Below are positions 43,655-52,709 of a DNA stretch of 64,000 nucleotides, in pieces. The notes below the pieces were generated by a model that saw only the letters and a list, made by a program, of their open reading frames with translations, searched no databases and had not been told where the DNA came from. Origin of the DNA: DASYQD01 sp963846495 (GTDB lineage: Bacteria > Acidobacteriota > Thermoanaerobaculia > Multivoradales > JAIOJS01). Made by a program: the position numbers and the translations under genes. Location of the stretch: NCBI GenBank assembly GCA_963846495.1, contig CAWJWP010000002.1:1-64000 (forward strand), in the 5' to 3' direction. The stretch's first letter is position 1. The number at the start of each line of letters is the position of its first letter.

Positions 43655-44071
43655 TCAGTCGGGCACGATCCGGAAGCGGCGGCGAGAGCCGAGCCGGTAG
43701 ACGGAAAAGTCGCGCTGGTCGGTGGTGAGGACGAGGTTCGTATCGAGCTCCTCGCCCAGGGCTACGAGAGTCGCGTCGGCGTAATCCATCGGCAGGTCTG
43801 CGTAACGGTCTACCAGCTCGCGGCAACGCCGTAACGCCGACGTGCTCGTTGGCACCAGGACCGCGCCGCCCGAGAGGAAAAAGTCCAGGCACGCGCGTCG
43901 GCCGCCAGGAGCTCGGCCGAGCAGGTGGGTCGCTTCAGTCAGGACCGCCTCGGTGCTCACGACGGGCGCGGCCCATTGGGAGTAGAAGTCCGCGAGCTCC
44001 TCGTGACGCGGCTGGCTGCGGTCGAGCAAAGAGACCAGGGCGCCGGTGTCGAGCAGGAGCTCACCGGCCAC
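43655..44071 (-). CDS. VapC-like PIN-domain toxin
   Basis: 138 residues. PIN motifs LLLDTGALVSLLDRSQPRH, STEAVLTEATHLLG, MDYADATLVALGEELDTN, LTTDQRDFSVYR give the acidic metal site of an endoribonuclease. The GTG start at 44071 overlaps the antitoxin stop by 11 nt. The order antitoxin then toxin is the usual vapBC arrangement. Confidence 0.9.
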   Translation of the reverse strand: MAGELLLDTGALVSLLDRSQPRHEELADFYSQWAAPVVSTEAVLTEATHLLGRAPGGRRACLDFFLSGGAVLVPTSTSALRRCRELVDRYADLPMDYADATLVALGEELDTNLVLTTDQRDFSVYRLGSRRRFRIVPD

Positions 44072-44315
44072 GCCGGATCGACTCCAGCAAGTATTCGCGG
44101 CTACGGGTCGCGAGATCGGGTGTCCCCGATTCGATCGAGCCCAGTAGGCCGCGAACGCGGTCCGCAGGGCGCCCCGCCTCGGCACCGTTCAGACCCAGGT
44201 AGTCGCGCAGCGCGAGGCGGACGATCTCGGAGCTCTTGCGATGCGTCCGCGCGGCGGCGGCGCGCAGTGCGCGACCGATCTCTTCGGGCAAACGAACGGT
44301 GAGTTGCTCCTCCAT
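44061..44315 (-). CDS. Ribbon-helix-helix antitoxin (VapB-like)
   Basis: 84 residues from ATG 44315, or 88 from ATG 44327. N-terminal RHH motif QLTVRLPEEIGRALRAAAAR, then HRKSSEIVRLALRDYLGL; these proteins bind their own operator as dimers. The C-terminal part (DRVRGLLGSIESGTPDLAT) is the likely toxin-binding arm. A TACAAT hexamer overlaps the upstream ATG, which favours the downstream start and a nearly leaderless message. Confidence 0.88.
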   Translation of the reverse strand: MEEQLTVRLPEEIGRALRAAAARTHRKSSEIVRLALRDYLGLNGAEAGRPADRVRGLLGSIESGTPDLATRSREYLLESIRRGR

Positions 44316-44318
44316 GAT

Positions 44319-44342
44319 GCACTGCATTGTACTGCAGCGCAG
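44319..44342 (-). promoter_or_regulatory. Putative vapBC promoter/operator
   Basis: TGCA occurs three times in a partly palindromic stretch, and the minus strand reads CAGTACAATG (44325-44334), identical to the ten bases upstream of the other PIN module (2894-2903). TACAAT resembles a -10 box. Autoregulation by the RHH antitoxin is expected from the family. Confidence 0.45.
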
Positions 44343-45782
44343 TCATTCGGGCGTATTCCAGCCGCCGACTTCTTCGACGAGCCGATCCGCTTCGCGCGGG
44401 CCCCAGGTGCCGGGCTCGTACTCGTGGAGCGGCGTCGGGCCGTGGATGACGGGGTCGACGATGGCCCATGCCGCTTCGACGACGTCCTGGCGAGCGAACA
44501 GCGTGGGGTCGCCGGCCATGGCGTCGCCGAGCAGGCGCTCGTAGGCATCCATGCGGCCGTCGGCGCCCTGCTCGGGGCCTTCGTAGACGGACAGCTCGAC
44601 CGGGTGGCCTTCCATGCGCTCGCCGGCAGTCTTGGCGCGCGCGCCGATGGCGATCACGACTTGCGGGCTCAAGCGGAAGCGTACGTAGTTGCCGCGCGGC
44701 GGCACCGCTTCCTTGAACACCACGGGAGGCGGGTTGTGGAGCTCGACCATCACCTCGGTCACGGTCTTTGCCAGGCACTTGCCGGCCCGCACGTAGAACG
44801 GCACGCCGCGCCAGCGCCAGGAGTCGACGAAGAGGTGGAGCGCCACGTACGTCGCCATGTAGGAGTCCGGCGCCACGCCGGGCTCGTCGCGGTAGCCGCG
44901 GAACTGGCCGCGCACCATGTTTTCGGGCGACAGCGGACGGACGGTGCGCAGCACCTTGGCCTGCTCGTCGCGGATCGCTTCTCCGTACGTGGCCGACGGC
45001 GCCTCCATCGCCAGGTAGCTCACCACCTGCAACAGGTGGTTCTGCACCACGTCGCGGATGACGCCGACCTCCTCGTAGAGCTTGCCGCGCCCCTTGACGC
45101 CGAAGTGCTCGGCCATGGTGATCTGCACCGACTCGACGTAGTGGCGGTTCCAGATCGGCTCGAGGAAGGCGTTGGCGAACCGGAAGTAGAGGATGTTCTG
45201 CACCGCTTCCTTGCCGAGGTAGTGGTCGATGCGAAAAATCGATTCCTCGGGGAAGACGCGGTGGAGGATGCGGTTGAGCTCGCGCGCCGAGTCGAGGTCG
45301 CGGCCGAACGGCTTCTCGACGATGACGCGAGCGCGGTCGGTACAGCTCGCCTTGGCGAGGTTCTCGACCACGGTGGCGAACATGCTGGGCGGAATGGCGA
45401 GGTAGTGGATCGGCGCGCCGCAGTCGCCGAGCGCTTCCTTGATCCGCCCGTAGGTGGCGAATTCGTTGTAGTCGCCGTCGACGTAGCGGATCAGCGAAGC
45501 GAGCTTTTCGAACGCCTCGGCGTCGAGGCCGCCGTGCTCGCTGACGCTCTGCCGCGCGCGCTCGATCAGCTGGTCGCGGCTCCACCCCGAGCGCGCCACA
45601 CCGATGACGGGGACGTCGAGCTTGCCGCGCCTCACCAGCCGCTGGAAGGCGGGGAAGATCTTCTTGTAGGCGAGGTCGCCGGTGGCGCCGAAGAAGACAA
45701 AGGCGTCGGCCTTCGCGCGCCCGCCCTCGCCGCGCCGATCGCGCTCGCTCGCAGCCGCGGGCTCGGCGACGGGCGCGACCAT
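44343..45782 (-). CDS. zwf: Glucose-6-phosphate 1-dehydrogenase
   Basis: 479 residues. Oxidises glucose-6-phosphate to 6-phosphogluconolactone with NADP. Motifs are FVFFGATGDLAYKKIFPA (cofactor), the signature RIDHYLGKEAVQNILYFRFA with the catalytic His/Lys, and GVIRDVVQNHLLQV. It starts 2 nt after the gnd stop, so the two are co-transcribed. The length is normal for the family, and the C-terminus has the expected EPGTWGPREADRL. Confidence 0.97.
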   Translation of the reverse strand: MVAPVAEPAAASERDRRGEGGRAKADAFVFFGATGDLAYKKIFPAFQRLVRRGKLDVPVIGVARSGWSRDQLIERARQSVSEHGGLDAEAFEKLASLIRYVDGDYNEFATYGRIKEALGDCGAPIHYLAIPPSMFATVVENLAKASCTDRARVIVEKPFGRDLDSARELNRILHRVFPEESIFRIDHYLGKEAVQNILYFRFANAFLEPIWNRHYVESVQITMAEHFGVKGRGKLYEEVGVIRDVVQNHLLQVVSYLAMEAPSATYGEAIRDEQAKVLRTVRPLSPENMVRGQFRGYRDEPGVAPDSYMATYVALHLFVDSWRWRGVPFYVRAGKCLAKTVTEVMVELHNPPPVVFKEAVPPRGNYVRFRLSPQVVIAIGARAKTAGERMEGHPVELSVYEGPEQGADGRMDAYERLLGDAMAGDPTLFARQDVVEAAWAIVDPVIHGPTPLHEYEPGTWGPREADRLVEEVGGWNTPE

Positions 45783-45784
45783 CG

Positions 45785-46807
45785 CTACTTCGACTCCTTC
45801 TTTTCTACGTGGCCGCCGAAGCCGAGGCGCATCGCCGACAGCACGCGGTTCTGGAAGTCGTCCTCGCCGCGTGAGGCGAAGCGCTCGAAGAGCGCGGCGG
45901 TGAGCACGTGCGCGGGCACCGCCTCGTCGATGGCGGCGGCGAGCGTCCAGCGGCCTTCGCCGGAGTCGGCGACGCGCCCGCCGAAGTCGGCGAGGTCGGG
46001 GCTCTTCGCCAGCGCCGCCGCGGTGAGGTCGAGCAGCCACGAGGTGATGACGCTGCCGCGGCGCCAGAGCTCGGCGACGTCGGCGAGGTCGAAGTCGTAC
46101 TGGTAGTGCTCGGGGTGGCGCAGCGGCGTCGTCTCGGCGTCGTGCTCGGCCGTGCGCCTGCCGATGTTGGCGTGGGCGAGCACGTTGAAGCCCTCGGCGT
46201 AAGCCGCCATGAGGCCGTACTCGATGCCGTTGTGCACCATCTTCACGAAGTGCCCGGCGCCCGACGGGCCGCAGTGGAGGTAGCCGAGCTCGGCGGTGCT
46301 GTCCGTGCGCTGCTCGCGGCCGGAGGTGCGAGCGATCTCGCCGCGGCCCGGCGCCAGGGTGCGGAAGATGGGGTCGAGGCGACGGATCGGCTCGGTCTCG
46401 CCGCCGAGCATCAGGCAGTAGCCGCGCTCGCGCCCCCACACGCCGCCGCTCGTCCCCATGTCGACGAAGTGGATGCCGTCTTCGGCAAGCGCGCGGGCGC
46501 GGGCGATGTCGTCGTGGTAGTGCGAGTTGCCGCCGTCGACGAAGGTGTCGTCGCGGGCGAGGAGCGGGCGCAGCTCGTCGACCGTCGCGCCGACGAAGGC
46601 GGCGGGCACCATGGCGAAGATGGCGCGCGGCGGCTGCAGGCGCTCGACCAGCCCGGCGAGCGACGAGGCGCCGGTGGCTCCCTCGCCGGCCAACGTCGCC
46701 ACCGCCTGCGGCGCGCGGTCGTAGACGACGCAGTCGTGCCCGCCGGCCATCAGCCGGCGCACCATGTTGGCGCCCATGCGCCCGAGGCCGATCATGCCGA
46801 GCTGCAT
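45785..46807 (-). CDS. gnd: 6-phosphogluconate dehydrogenase, short decarboxylating form
   Basis: 340 residues, the short (GndA/YqeC-like) class, shorter than the ~470-residue enteric enzyme. N-terminal GMIGLGRMGANMVRRLMAGG, then VDGGNSHYHDDIARA, MGTSGGVWGRERGYCLMLGG and the catalytic KMVHNGIEYGLMAAYAEG. It converts 6-phosphogluconate to ribulose-5-phosphate; short forms often use NAD. Upstream of zwf and divergent from pgl across only 32 bp. Confidence 0.95.
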   Translation of the reverse strand: MQLGMIGLGRMGANMVRRLMAGGHDCVVYDRAPQAVATLAGEGATGASSLAGLVERLQPPRAIFAMVPAAFVGATVDELRPLLARDDTFVDGGNSHYHDDIARARALAEDGIHFVDMGTSGGVWGRERGYCLMLGGETEPIRRLDPIFRTLAPGRGEIARTSGREQRTDSTAELGYLHCGPSGAGHFVKMVHNGIEYGLMAAYAEGFNVLAHANIGRRTAEHDAETTPLRHPEHYQYDFDLADVAELWRRGSVITSWLLDLTAAALAKSPDLADFGGRVADSGEGRWTLAAAIDEAVPAHVLTAALFERFASRGEDDFQNRVLSAMRLGFGGHVEKKESK

Positions 46808-46839
46808 CGGCGGCCCTCCGTGCTTATCATCATCCCATC

Positions 46840-47596
46840 ATGACCGCGCTGCCGTCCCGCGGATTGCGCGATGTGGTCGTCGACGCGCCCGAAGCGCTGG
46901 CCGAGGCGTTGGCGATGCGGTTGCGTGATGAGGTCGAAGGCGCGCTCGCCGAGCGCGGTGTGGCGACGGTAGCGCTCACCGGCGGCTCGTTCGCGCCGGC
47001 GTTCTACCCACGGCTCGCCGGGCTGGTGCTCGACTGGTCGCGCCTCTGCTTCTTCTGGGGGGACGAGCGGGCGGTGCCGCCGGAGCACGAGGACTCGAAC
47101 TACCGCCTCGCGCGCGAGCTGTGGCTGGAGCCGGCGGGCGTTCCGGCGGCTCACGTGCATCGCATGCCCGGCGAAGCGGCGGACCTCGACGCGGCGGCAG
47201 CGAGTTATGCGCAGGTGCTCGCCGCCGAGGCTGGCGACCCGCCGCGGCTCGACGTCGTGCTGCTGGGCGTCGGCGACGACGGGCACGTCGCCTCGCTCTT
47301 CCCCGGACATCCGCTGCTGCGCGAGCGCGAGCGCACCGTCGCCGCGGTGTTCGACGCGCCGAAGCCGCCGCAGCCGCGGCGGCTCACGGTGACGCTGCCG
47401 GTCCTCACGAACGCGCGGCTCGTCGTCGTCGGCGCGCTCGGAGCGAAGAAGGCCGCGCCGATTGCGCGAGGCCCTCGGCGACCCCGCCTCGTCACTACCG
47501 TTGGCGCTCGTGCTGCGCGGCGCGCGGCGAGTGCTCGTGCTGCTCGATCCCGATGCGGCGGCGGGGCTCGACGGCGAGCCGGTCGGTAGCTCGTAG
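46840..47596 (+). CDS. pgl: 6-phosphogluconolactonase (one frameshift)
   Basis: About 251 residues. DevB-type lactonase with VALTGGSFAPAFYPRLAG, FFWGDERAVPPEHEDSNYRL and the catalytic LGVGDDGHVASLFPGHPLL. An extra A near 47461 shifts the frame; without it KKAAPLREALGDPASSLPLA is continuous and the gene ends at TAG 47594-47596. It completes the oxidative pentose phosphate branch with zwf and gnd. It is transcribed divergently, so the 32-bp gap must hold two starts or the promoters lie inside the genes. Confidence 0.93.
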
Positions 47597-47618
47597 GGAC
47601 AACTCGATGTCGAGCCGC

Positions 47619-48938
47619 CTACCAGCGCGCCATCACGCCGGCCCCGGCGTAGACGCCTTCCTCCGCCGGCACGCCGGGGAAGAAGCCGTCCGATTTGCTG
47701 CCGACCTTGACCGCGCCGCCCCAGCGCTCGCCCATCACTTCCAGCTCGGCAACGGCGTGCCATCGCGAGTCGCCGGCGCCGGCAGTGTCCTCCGGCTGCT
47801 CCCAACCATCGACGCCTATCGACAGCTGGAGCGGACCGAGTCGCGCGAACCGCGCCGCGGCGCCGTAGCCCCACGTGCGATCGACGCCGGAATCGACGTC
47901 GCGCACGTAGACCTCGAGCAGCCCCCACGGCAGCGCCACCCGGCCGTCGAGGAAGCGCGAGATCTCCTCGGGCCCGAGCGCCGCGCGCGTGCCGACGGTG
48001 AAGCGGGTCTCGTCGCCGATCCGCCACCCGATCGGCCGCACGCGCGCCTCGCCGTGCAGGACGTGGTGGCGGAAGTAGCCCCACAGCGCGGCGCCGAGCG
48101 ACGGGTCGAGGAGGTTCCACAGCGCCGCCACGCGCGCGTCTTCCCAGTCGTCGCGCAGCCGGCGCTCGTCGAAGTCGGGCTCGTAGACGCCGTCCCACAC
48201 CGACACCGCGGAGGCGCCGAGGCGCTGCGCCTGCCGGCCGACGAGGTAGATGACCATGTCGTGACCGTGCCGGTACTCGTGCGAGAAGTCGCCCTCGTCG
48301 TCGCCGGGCTCCGGCTCCGGCGCCGTCGCCACGTAGAGCGTGAAGTCGAGCTTGGCCATCAGCAGCAGCGGCAACCGCGAGCCCTCGATGCCGTCGGGGG
48401 CCATGGCGTCGAGCAGCATGCGGTGCGACATCACGCCGTCGGCCTCGACGCCGCCGGCGGCGAGCAGCGCCAGCTCCTCGTGGTCGCGCGGCGGGTGCTT
48501 CGTGCTCGTCGACGCCGCCAGGAAGCCGATGCCGTAGCTCGGCGAGAGTGAGAACTCGCGCGCCCGGCCGCCGTGGCCGAGCACCTCGTGCTGGACGAGG
48601 ATCAAGAAGGTGGCGACGGGGAACTCCCACACCGGAGCCAGCGCCGGCTTCCGCTCGCCGACGTCGCCGATGCCGGCGAAGGCGTCCGACAGCGCCTGCT
48701 GCGCCGAGACGACGACCCGGCCGCCGTAGTCCATCGCCGGCTCGCTCTCGAAGCCGAGGAAGAGCGGCATCGCGGGCGCTTCGACCTCGTTCGGCTCGAC
48801 TGCGCTCTCGATCGACGGCGGCTCCTGCGCCGCCGCGGGCTGTGTCCAGACGGCCGACGCGCCAGCGAGCGTCGCCGCGACAACCAGCGCGCCCAGCAGC
48901 AGCGCCCGGCCAGCGACAGCGAGCGGCTCACTCGACAT
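47619..48938 (-). CDS. Exported protein with HEVLGH motif, unknown function
   Basis: 439 residues. Signal peptide (ALLLGALVVAATLAGASAVW), acidic spacer, then LILVQHEVLGHGGRAREF, which resembles a zinc-protease HExxGH helix, preceded by hydrophobic residues. A second His-rich patch, FSHEYRHGHDMVIYL, could add metal ligands. The C-terminal ~130 residues have alternating beta-strand pattern (GLLEVYVRDVDSGVDRTWGY, GGAVKVGSKSDGF) and end in a Trp, as outer-membrane beta-barrels often do. So it is possibly an outer-membrane protein with an N-terminal metal site. I do not recognise the family. Confidence 0.7.
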   Translation of the reverse strand: MSSEPLAVAGRALLLGALVVAATLAGASAVWTQPAAAQEPPSIESAVEPNEVEAPAMPLFLGFESEPAMDYGGRVVVSAQQALSDAFAGIGDVGERKPALAPVWEFPVATFLILVQHEVLGHGGRAREFSLSPSYGIGFLAASTSTKHPPRDHEELALLAAGGVEADGVMSHRMLLDAMAPDGIEGSRLPLLLMAKLDFTLYVATAPEPEPGDDEGDFSHEYRHGHDMVIYLVGRQAQRLGASAVSVWDGVYEPDFDERRLRDDWEDARVAALWNLLDPSLGAALWGYFRHHVLHGEARVRPIGWRIGDETRFTVGTRAALGPEEISRFLDGRVALPWGLLEVYVRDVDSGVDRTWGYGAAARFARLGPLQLSIGVDGWEQPEDTAGAGDSRWHAVAELEVMGERWGGAVKVGSKSDGFFPGVPAEEGVYAGAGVMARW

Positions 48939-49509
48939 CGAGCGGCACGCTAGCACGCACCCGACCGTCGCCGGACTTTGTCGGAGAAGCGTCGCGGCCA
49001 CGGGTCGCTGCCAATAGAGAAGCGGTCGCACGCATATCCACAGACCGGCGACAGAGACGCAACGAAGTCAGCGGAGCTGAGTCGGCGGCCATGCGTAAAC
49101 GAGGCGTAAATTTCGCCTAGGCTGATTCGATAAAGGGCGATGGCGGACCGCGCGCCGTCGAACGACCAAGGACGACGCCGATTGCAAGATCCTCACGCGC
49201 TCACTCGGGTTTTCGATAGTCTCCGCTCGCCCTCACCGCAAGCGGCGGCTCGATGCTGCGCTCGCAGCGGGGGCCGAGTCCCGTGTCCCGCGAGCGTCCG
49301 TTCGCGGGCCTTTCCATGTGCTGATCTCGTCATCCGCCGCGGCCGGCAGGGGCGGTCGCGGCACCGGCGCGCGAGCTGTTGCAGCGCGCAGAACAGACTC
49401 GGCCCCGATGCAGAACATTTCCGGTGCGAGTGGCGGAAGCGGCGACGCCGAGCGGGGCCTTCCTGCTTTTCGCGAGCGCGACGAGAGCGGGTGCCAAGAT
49501 GCCCCGCGC
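48939..49509. other. 571-bp intergenic region upstream of the twin HTH genes
   Basis: No supported gene. The open frames here have Arg/Ala-rich, biased composition typical of shadows. Around 49090-49135 it is AT-richer, with a short palindromic stretch AGGCG-TAAATTT-CGCCT. The distal end holds the promoter-like motif listed at 49463-49502. No RNA gene is recognised. Confidence 0.5.
49463..49502 (+). promoter_or_regulatory. Putative promoter of the first HTH gene
   Basis: TGCTTTTC (49463-49470), a 20-bp spacer, then TGCCAAGATGCC (49491-49502). The same two blocks with the same 20-bp spacing occur in front of the second HTH gene (50105-50144). The start codon lies 19 nt after the beginning of the second block, so the transcript may be leaderless. 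Confidence 0.55.
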
Positions 49510-49977
49510 ATGAGGCACTCGGGCCGCTATCGCGACCGCGTCGTGGAGCGGCTGCGCGCCCTCGTGGAATCGCGCGGCACTTCCGTGGCGTCCGTCGAGC
49601 AGCGGCTCAAGCGCGGCCGCGGTTACGTCGCGGACGCCCTGCGCGGCGACAAGAAGCTCAGCGTCGAGACGATCCTCGAGGTGCTCGAGGTTCTCGGCGT
49701 GCCGCCCGAGGAGTTCTTCGAGCGGCCGTGGAATCCGGGCTGGCGCAGCGAGCTCGCGGAGCCCGTGCCCGGCACGGGCAACGTCGCGGTGGGGACGCTG
49801 CCGCCGGCCATTCGCGACGCCTCGCTGCTGGTGCAGGCGGTCGTCGTGCTGCTCGCCAACAAGGGCCTCTTGAGCCTCGACGAGCTGCAAGATGTGCAGC
49901 GCGAGCTGTCCCCGCCGAGTCCGCCTCCGCGGCCGCCCGGCGGGCCGGCGTCGAGCTCGCGGCCCGCCGAGCGCTGA
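49510..49977 (+). CDS. Small helix-turn-helix (XRE-like) protein, paralogue 1
   Basis: 155 residues. An HTH-like segment (VASVEQRLKRGRGYVADALR, GDKKLSVETILEVLEVLGVP) resembles Xre/Cro DNA-binding domains. After a linker comes a hydrophobic helical region (DASLLVQAVVVLLANKGLLS) that may mediate dimerisation, and a Pro-rich tail. The start ATGAGGC has no Shine-Dalgarno, consistent with leaderless translation. Paralogous to the next gene over most of its length. Confidence 0.75.
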   Translation: MRHSGRYRDRVVERLRALVESRGTSVASVEQRLKRGRGYVADALRGDKKLSVETILEVLEVLGVPPEEFFERPWNPGWRSELAEPVPGTGNVAVGTLPPAIRDASLLVQAVVVLLANKGLLSLDELQDVQRELSPPSPPPRPPGGPASSSRPAER

Positions 49978-50104
49978 GCGGCCGTTCCCGCTCGCCCGCG
50001 GGCGAAGACGGCGGGCGAACGTCGTCGCTGCGGGAAAAGGGCGCTCGTGCGCAGGAAATCGGCGGCGAATCGACGACGCGTCCTCGCCGCGAACGGCGCT
50101 TTCA

Positions 50105-50144
50105 TGCTTTTCCGGCTCTCCCTCGACACCGCTGCCAAGATGCC
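50105..50144 (+). promoter_or_regulatory. Putative promoter of the second HTH gene
   Basis: TGCTTTTC (50105-50112), 20-bp spacer, TGCCAAGATGCC (50133-50144), matching the copy at 49463-49502. The spacer itself is not conserved, which argues that the two blocks are selected. Confidence 0.55.
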
Positions 50145-50149
50145 GAGCG

Positions 50150-50593
50150 ATGAGGCGATCGGCCCGGGACCGCGACCTACCGAAGAGCGAGCGCGAGCGC
50201 ATCGCGGCCCGCCTCGACGATCTCATCAAGCTGCACGGATACAACTACAAGAGCCTCGAAGCCCGGATGCAGCGCGGCCGCGGCTACGTCGGCGAGGCGA
50301 TCCGCGGCAGCAAGCGGCTCACCGTGGAGCTGATCCTCGAAGTGCTCGGGGCGCTCGGGGAGCCTACCGAGGAGGTCTTCACCAAGCCGCGTCCGCCGCG
50401 CGGCTGGCGCACGGCCAGCGAGGTTGCCGAGCCCGATCCTCTACCGGACCGGGTACACGAGGCGTCGCTGCTCATGAAGGCGCTCGTGCTCGAGCTCGCC
50501 GAGAAAGGCGTGCTCGACCTCGATCAGCTGCGGGCGCGCCTGGACGAGCTCGTCGAGCCCCAGGCGGAGATCCGCTCGGCGACGCGCCGCTGA
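50150..50593 (+). CDS. Small helix-turn-helix (XRE-like) protein, paralogue 2
   Basis: 147 residues. HTH segment YKSLEARMQRGRGYVGEAIR, then GSKRLTVELILEVLGALGEP, nearly superposable on paralogue 1, followed by a similar helical region EASLLMKALVLELAEKGVLD. The start ATG at 50150 has no ribosome site. Gene and promoter were duplicated together. Divergence in the recognition helix region (RGDKKLS versus RGSKRLT) is modest, so both may bind similar sites. Target unknown. Confidence 0.75.
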   Translation: MRRSARDRDLPKSERERIAARLDDLIKLHGYNYKSLEARMQRGRGYVGEAIRGSKRLTVELILEVLGALGEPTEEVFTKPRPPRGWRTASEVAEPDPLPDRVHEASLLMKALVLELAEKGVLDLDQLRARLDELVEPQAEIRSATRR

Positions 50594-50643
50594 CGGACGC
50601 GCGTACCTCGCCGTGCCATGGCGCCGGCGCTGCAGGGCGAGCG

Positions 50644-52614
50644 CTAAGCCTCTTCCGACTCGAGGTACGTGTAGCCGTTCAACCCATTCCGGTAGAACGA
50701 CAGCAATGACCTGCTCTCGTTGACCGTCATCCGTCCTTCGCGTACGGCAGTCTCGCAGTCCTGGAACATGTGGTCGAAGAGGTCCTCGGGGTCGTACTGG
50801 AAGTAGGCGAGCACCTCGCGCACGGTATCGCCCTCCACCACCTCGTCGATCGTCCAGTGGCCGTCGGGGGGGACCTTGACATGCACCACGTTGGTGTCGC
50901 CGAAGAGGTTGTGGAGGTCGCCCAGCGTCTCCTGGTAGGCGCCGACGAGGAAGACGCCGAGGTAGTACTCCTCGCCTTCCTTGAGCGCGTGCAGCTCGAG
51001 CGTCTTCTTCATCACCCGCGGGTCTTGGAAGATGTCGAGCTTGCCGTCGGAGTCGCAGGTGATGTCGGCGAGGATGCCGCGCCGCGTCGGCTCCTCGTCG
51101 AGGCGGTGCAGCGGCATCACCGGGAAGATCTGGCGCAGCGCCCAGCTGTCGGGCACCGACTGGAAGAGCGAGAAGTTGCAGAAGTAGGTGTCGCGGGTGT
51201 CCTGCTCGAGCTCCTCGAGCTCCTCGGGCATCTCCTCGAGCTTCGCCGCCAGCGTGCGGATCTTGCCGCAGGTGGCCCAGAAGAGGCGCTCGGCGAGCGC
51301 GCGCAGCGGCAGCGACAGGTAGCCGAGGCTGAACAGGTGCATCGCCTCGTCGCGTGCGTGCACGGCGTCGTGGTACGAGGGTACGAGGTCGTCGTCCGAA
51401 ACCGAGCGGTAGGCGTCGAGCAGGTCGAAGAGCGGCTGCGGCACCTCCTCGTCGAGCTGCTCCTCGAGGTTCTCGGGCACCGCGAAGCGCTGCTCCATGC
51501 TCGAGGAGCCGAGCACGTTGAAGATGAGCAGGCTGTGGAAGGCGACCATGGCGCGCCCGCACTCGGTGATGATCGTCGGGTGCGCCACGTCGGCGTTGTC
51601 GCAGACGTTGAGCACCCGGTAGACGACGTCGGCCGCGTACTCGCGAAGCGTGTAGTTCATCGACGACTCGAAGTTGCTCTGGCTGCCGTCGTAGTCGACG
51701 GCCAGGCCGCCGCCGACGTCGAGGTAGCGCAGGCCGGCGCCCATGCGCGTCAGCTCGACGTAGACGTGAGCGAGCTCGTTGATGCCGTCCTTGATGTTCT
51801 TGATGTCGTGGATCTGGCTGCCCATGTGGCAGTGCAGCAGCTCGAGGCCGCGCGTCATGTTGCGCTCCTCGAGGTACTTCATGGCGTCGATGACCTCGGG
51901 GATCGTCAGGCCGAACTTGCTGCGGTAGCCGGCCGACTCGCTCCAGCGGCCGGCGCCCGAGGCGGCGAGCTTGACGCGGATGCCGAAGCGCGGCTCGACG
52001 CCGTAGCGCTCGCCGTGCTTGGCGATGAGCAGCAGCTCGGGGAAGCTCTCGACGACGACGATGATGTTGCGGCCGAGCTTCCTCGCCAGCACCGCGCTCT
52101 CGATGTACTCGTCGTCCTTGAAGCCGTTGCAGATGATGGGGCGCTCGCCGCCGCCGCGCGACAGCGCCAGCGCCGCGAGCAGCTCGGGCTTGCTGCCCAC
52201 CTCGAGCCCGAAGCCGAAGCGGGCGCCGTAGCGGTAGATCTCGTCGACGACGTGCCGCTGCTGGTTGACCTTGATGGGGAAGACGGCGTGGTAGCTGCCG
52301 CGGTAGCCGTTCTCCTCGATGGCGTCCTGGAACGCCTGGTAGATCTCCTCCATGCGGTGCTCGAGGAGGTCGGGGAAGCGGAGCAGCAGCGGCGCCGTGA
52401 GGCCGCGCGCGTGCAGGCCGTGGACGAGCTCGAGCAGGTCGGCCTCGGCGCTGTCGTCCTGGCGCGGCCGTACGGTGACGTGGCCGCGCTCGTTGACGCC
52501 GAAGTAGCCCTTGCCCCAGTCCTCGATGCGGTAGAGAAGGCGGGCCGCGTCGAGCGTCCACTCCTCCTCGGCCGCGGCGTCGGTCGTCGTGCGGTCGGGC
52601 GCGAGAATGCTCAT
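50644..52614 (-). CDS. speA: Biosynthetic arginine decarboxylase
   Basis: 656 residues, the normal size. PLP enzyme of the alanine-racemase fold converting arginine to agmatine for polyamine synthesis. PLP lysine in HAVFPIKVNQQRHVVDEI; CHMGSQIHDIKNIKDG; YLDVGGGLAVDYDGS binds the phosphate; ITCDSDGKLDIF near the C-terminus is the other half of the active site. The ATG at 52614 lacks a strong ribosome site. It converges with the second HTH gene with a 50-bp gap. Confidence 0.97.
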   Translation of the reverse strand: MSILAPDRTTTDAAAEEEWTLDAARLLYRIEDWGKGYFGVNERGHVTVRPRQDDSAEADLLELVHGLHARGLTAPLLLRFPDLLEHRMEEIYQAFQDAIEENGYRGSYHAVFPIKVNQQRHVVDEIYRYGARFGFGLEVGSKPELLAALALSRGGGERPIICNGFKDDEYIESAVLARKLGRNIIVVVESFPELLLIAKHGERYGVEPRFGIRVKLAASGAGRWSESAGYRSKFGLTIPEVIDAMKYLEERNMTRGLELLHCHMGSQIHDIKNIKDGINELAHVYVELTRMGAGLRYLDVGGGLAVDYDGSQSNFESSMNYTLREYAADVVYRVLNVCDNADVAHPTIITECGRAMVAFHSLLIFNVLGSSSMEQRFAVPENLEEQLDEEVPQPLFDLLDAYRSVSDDDLVPSYHDAVHARDEAMHLFSLGYLSLPLRALAERLFWATCGKIRTLAAKLEEMPEELEELEQDTRDTYFCNFSLFQSVPDSWALRQIFPVMPLHRLDEEPTRRGILADITCDSDGKLDIFQDPRVMKKTLELHALKEGEEYYLGVFLVGAYQETLGDLHNLFGDTNVVHVKVPPDGHWTIDEVVEGDTVREVLAYFQYDPEDLFDHMFQDCETAVREGRMTVNESRSLLSFYRNGLNGYTYLESEEA

Positions 52615-52709
52615 CTAGCGAGCATAACGCGGGCGGCCGGTCGGCGGCGCGGCGGTGGCGAGGCGGGGCACCGAAGGCCGCTGGCCCTCGGCGCCGCGCT
52701 CCCGCTGGA

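Noticed and set aside
49140..50153. Long plus-strand open frame across the twin HTH region
   Set aside because: Composition is biased Arg/Ala, and it overlaps the better supported HTH gene in another frame.
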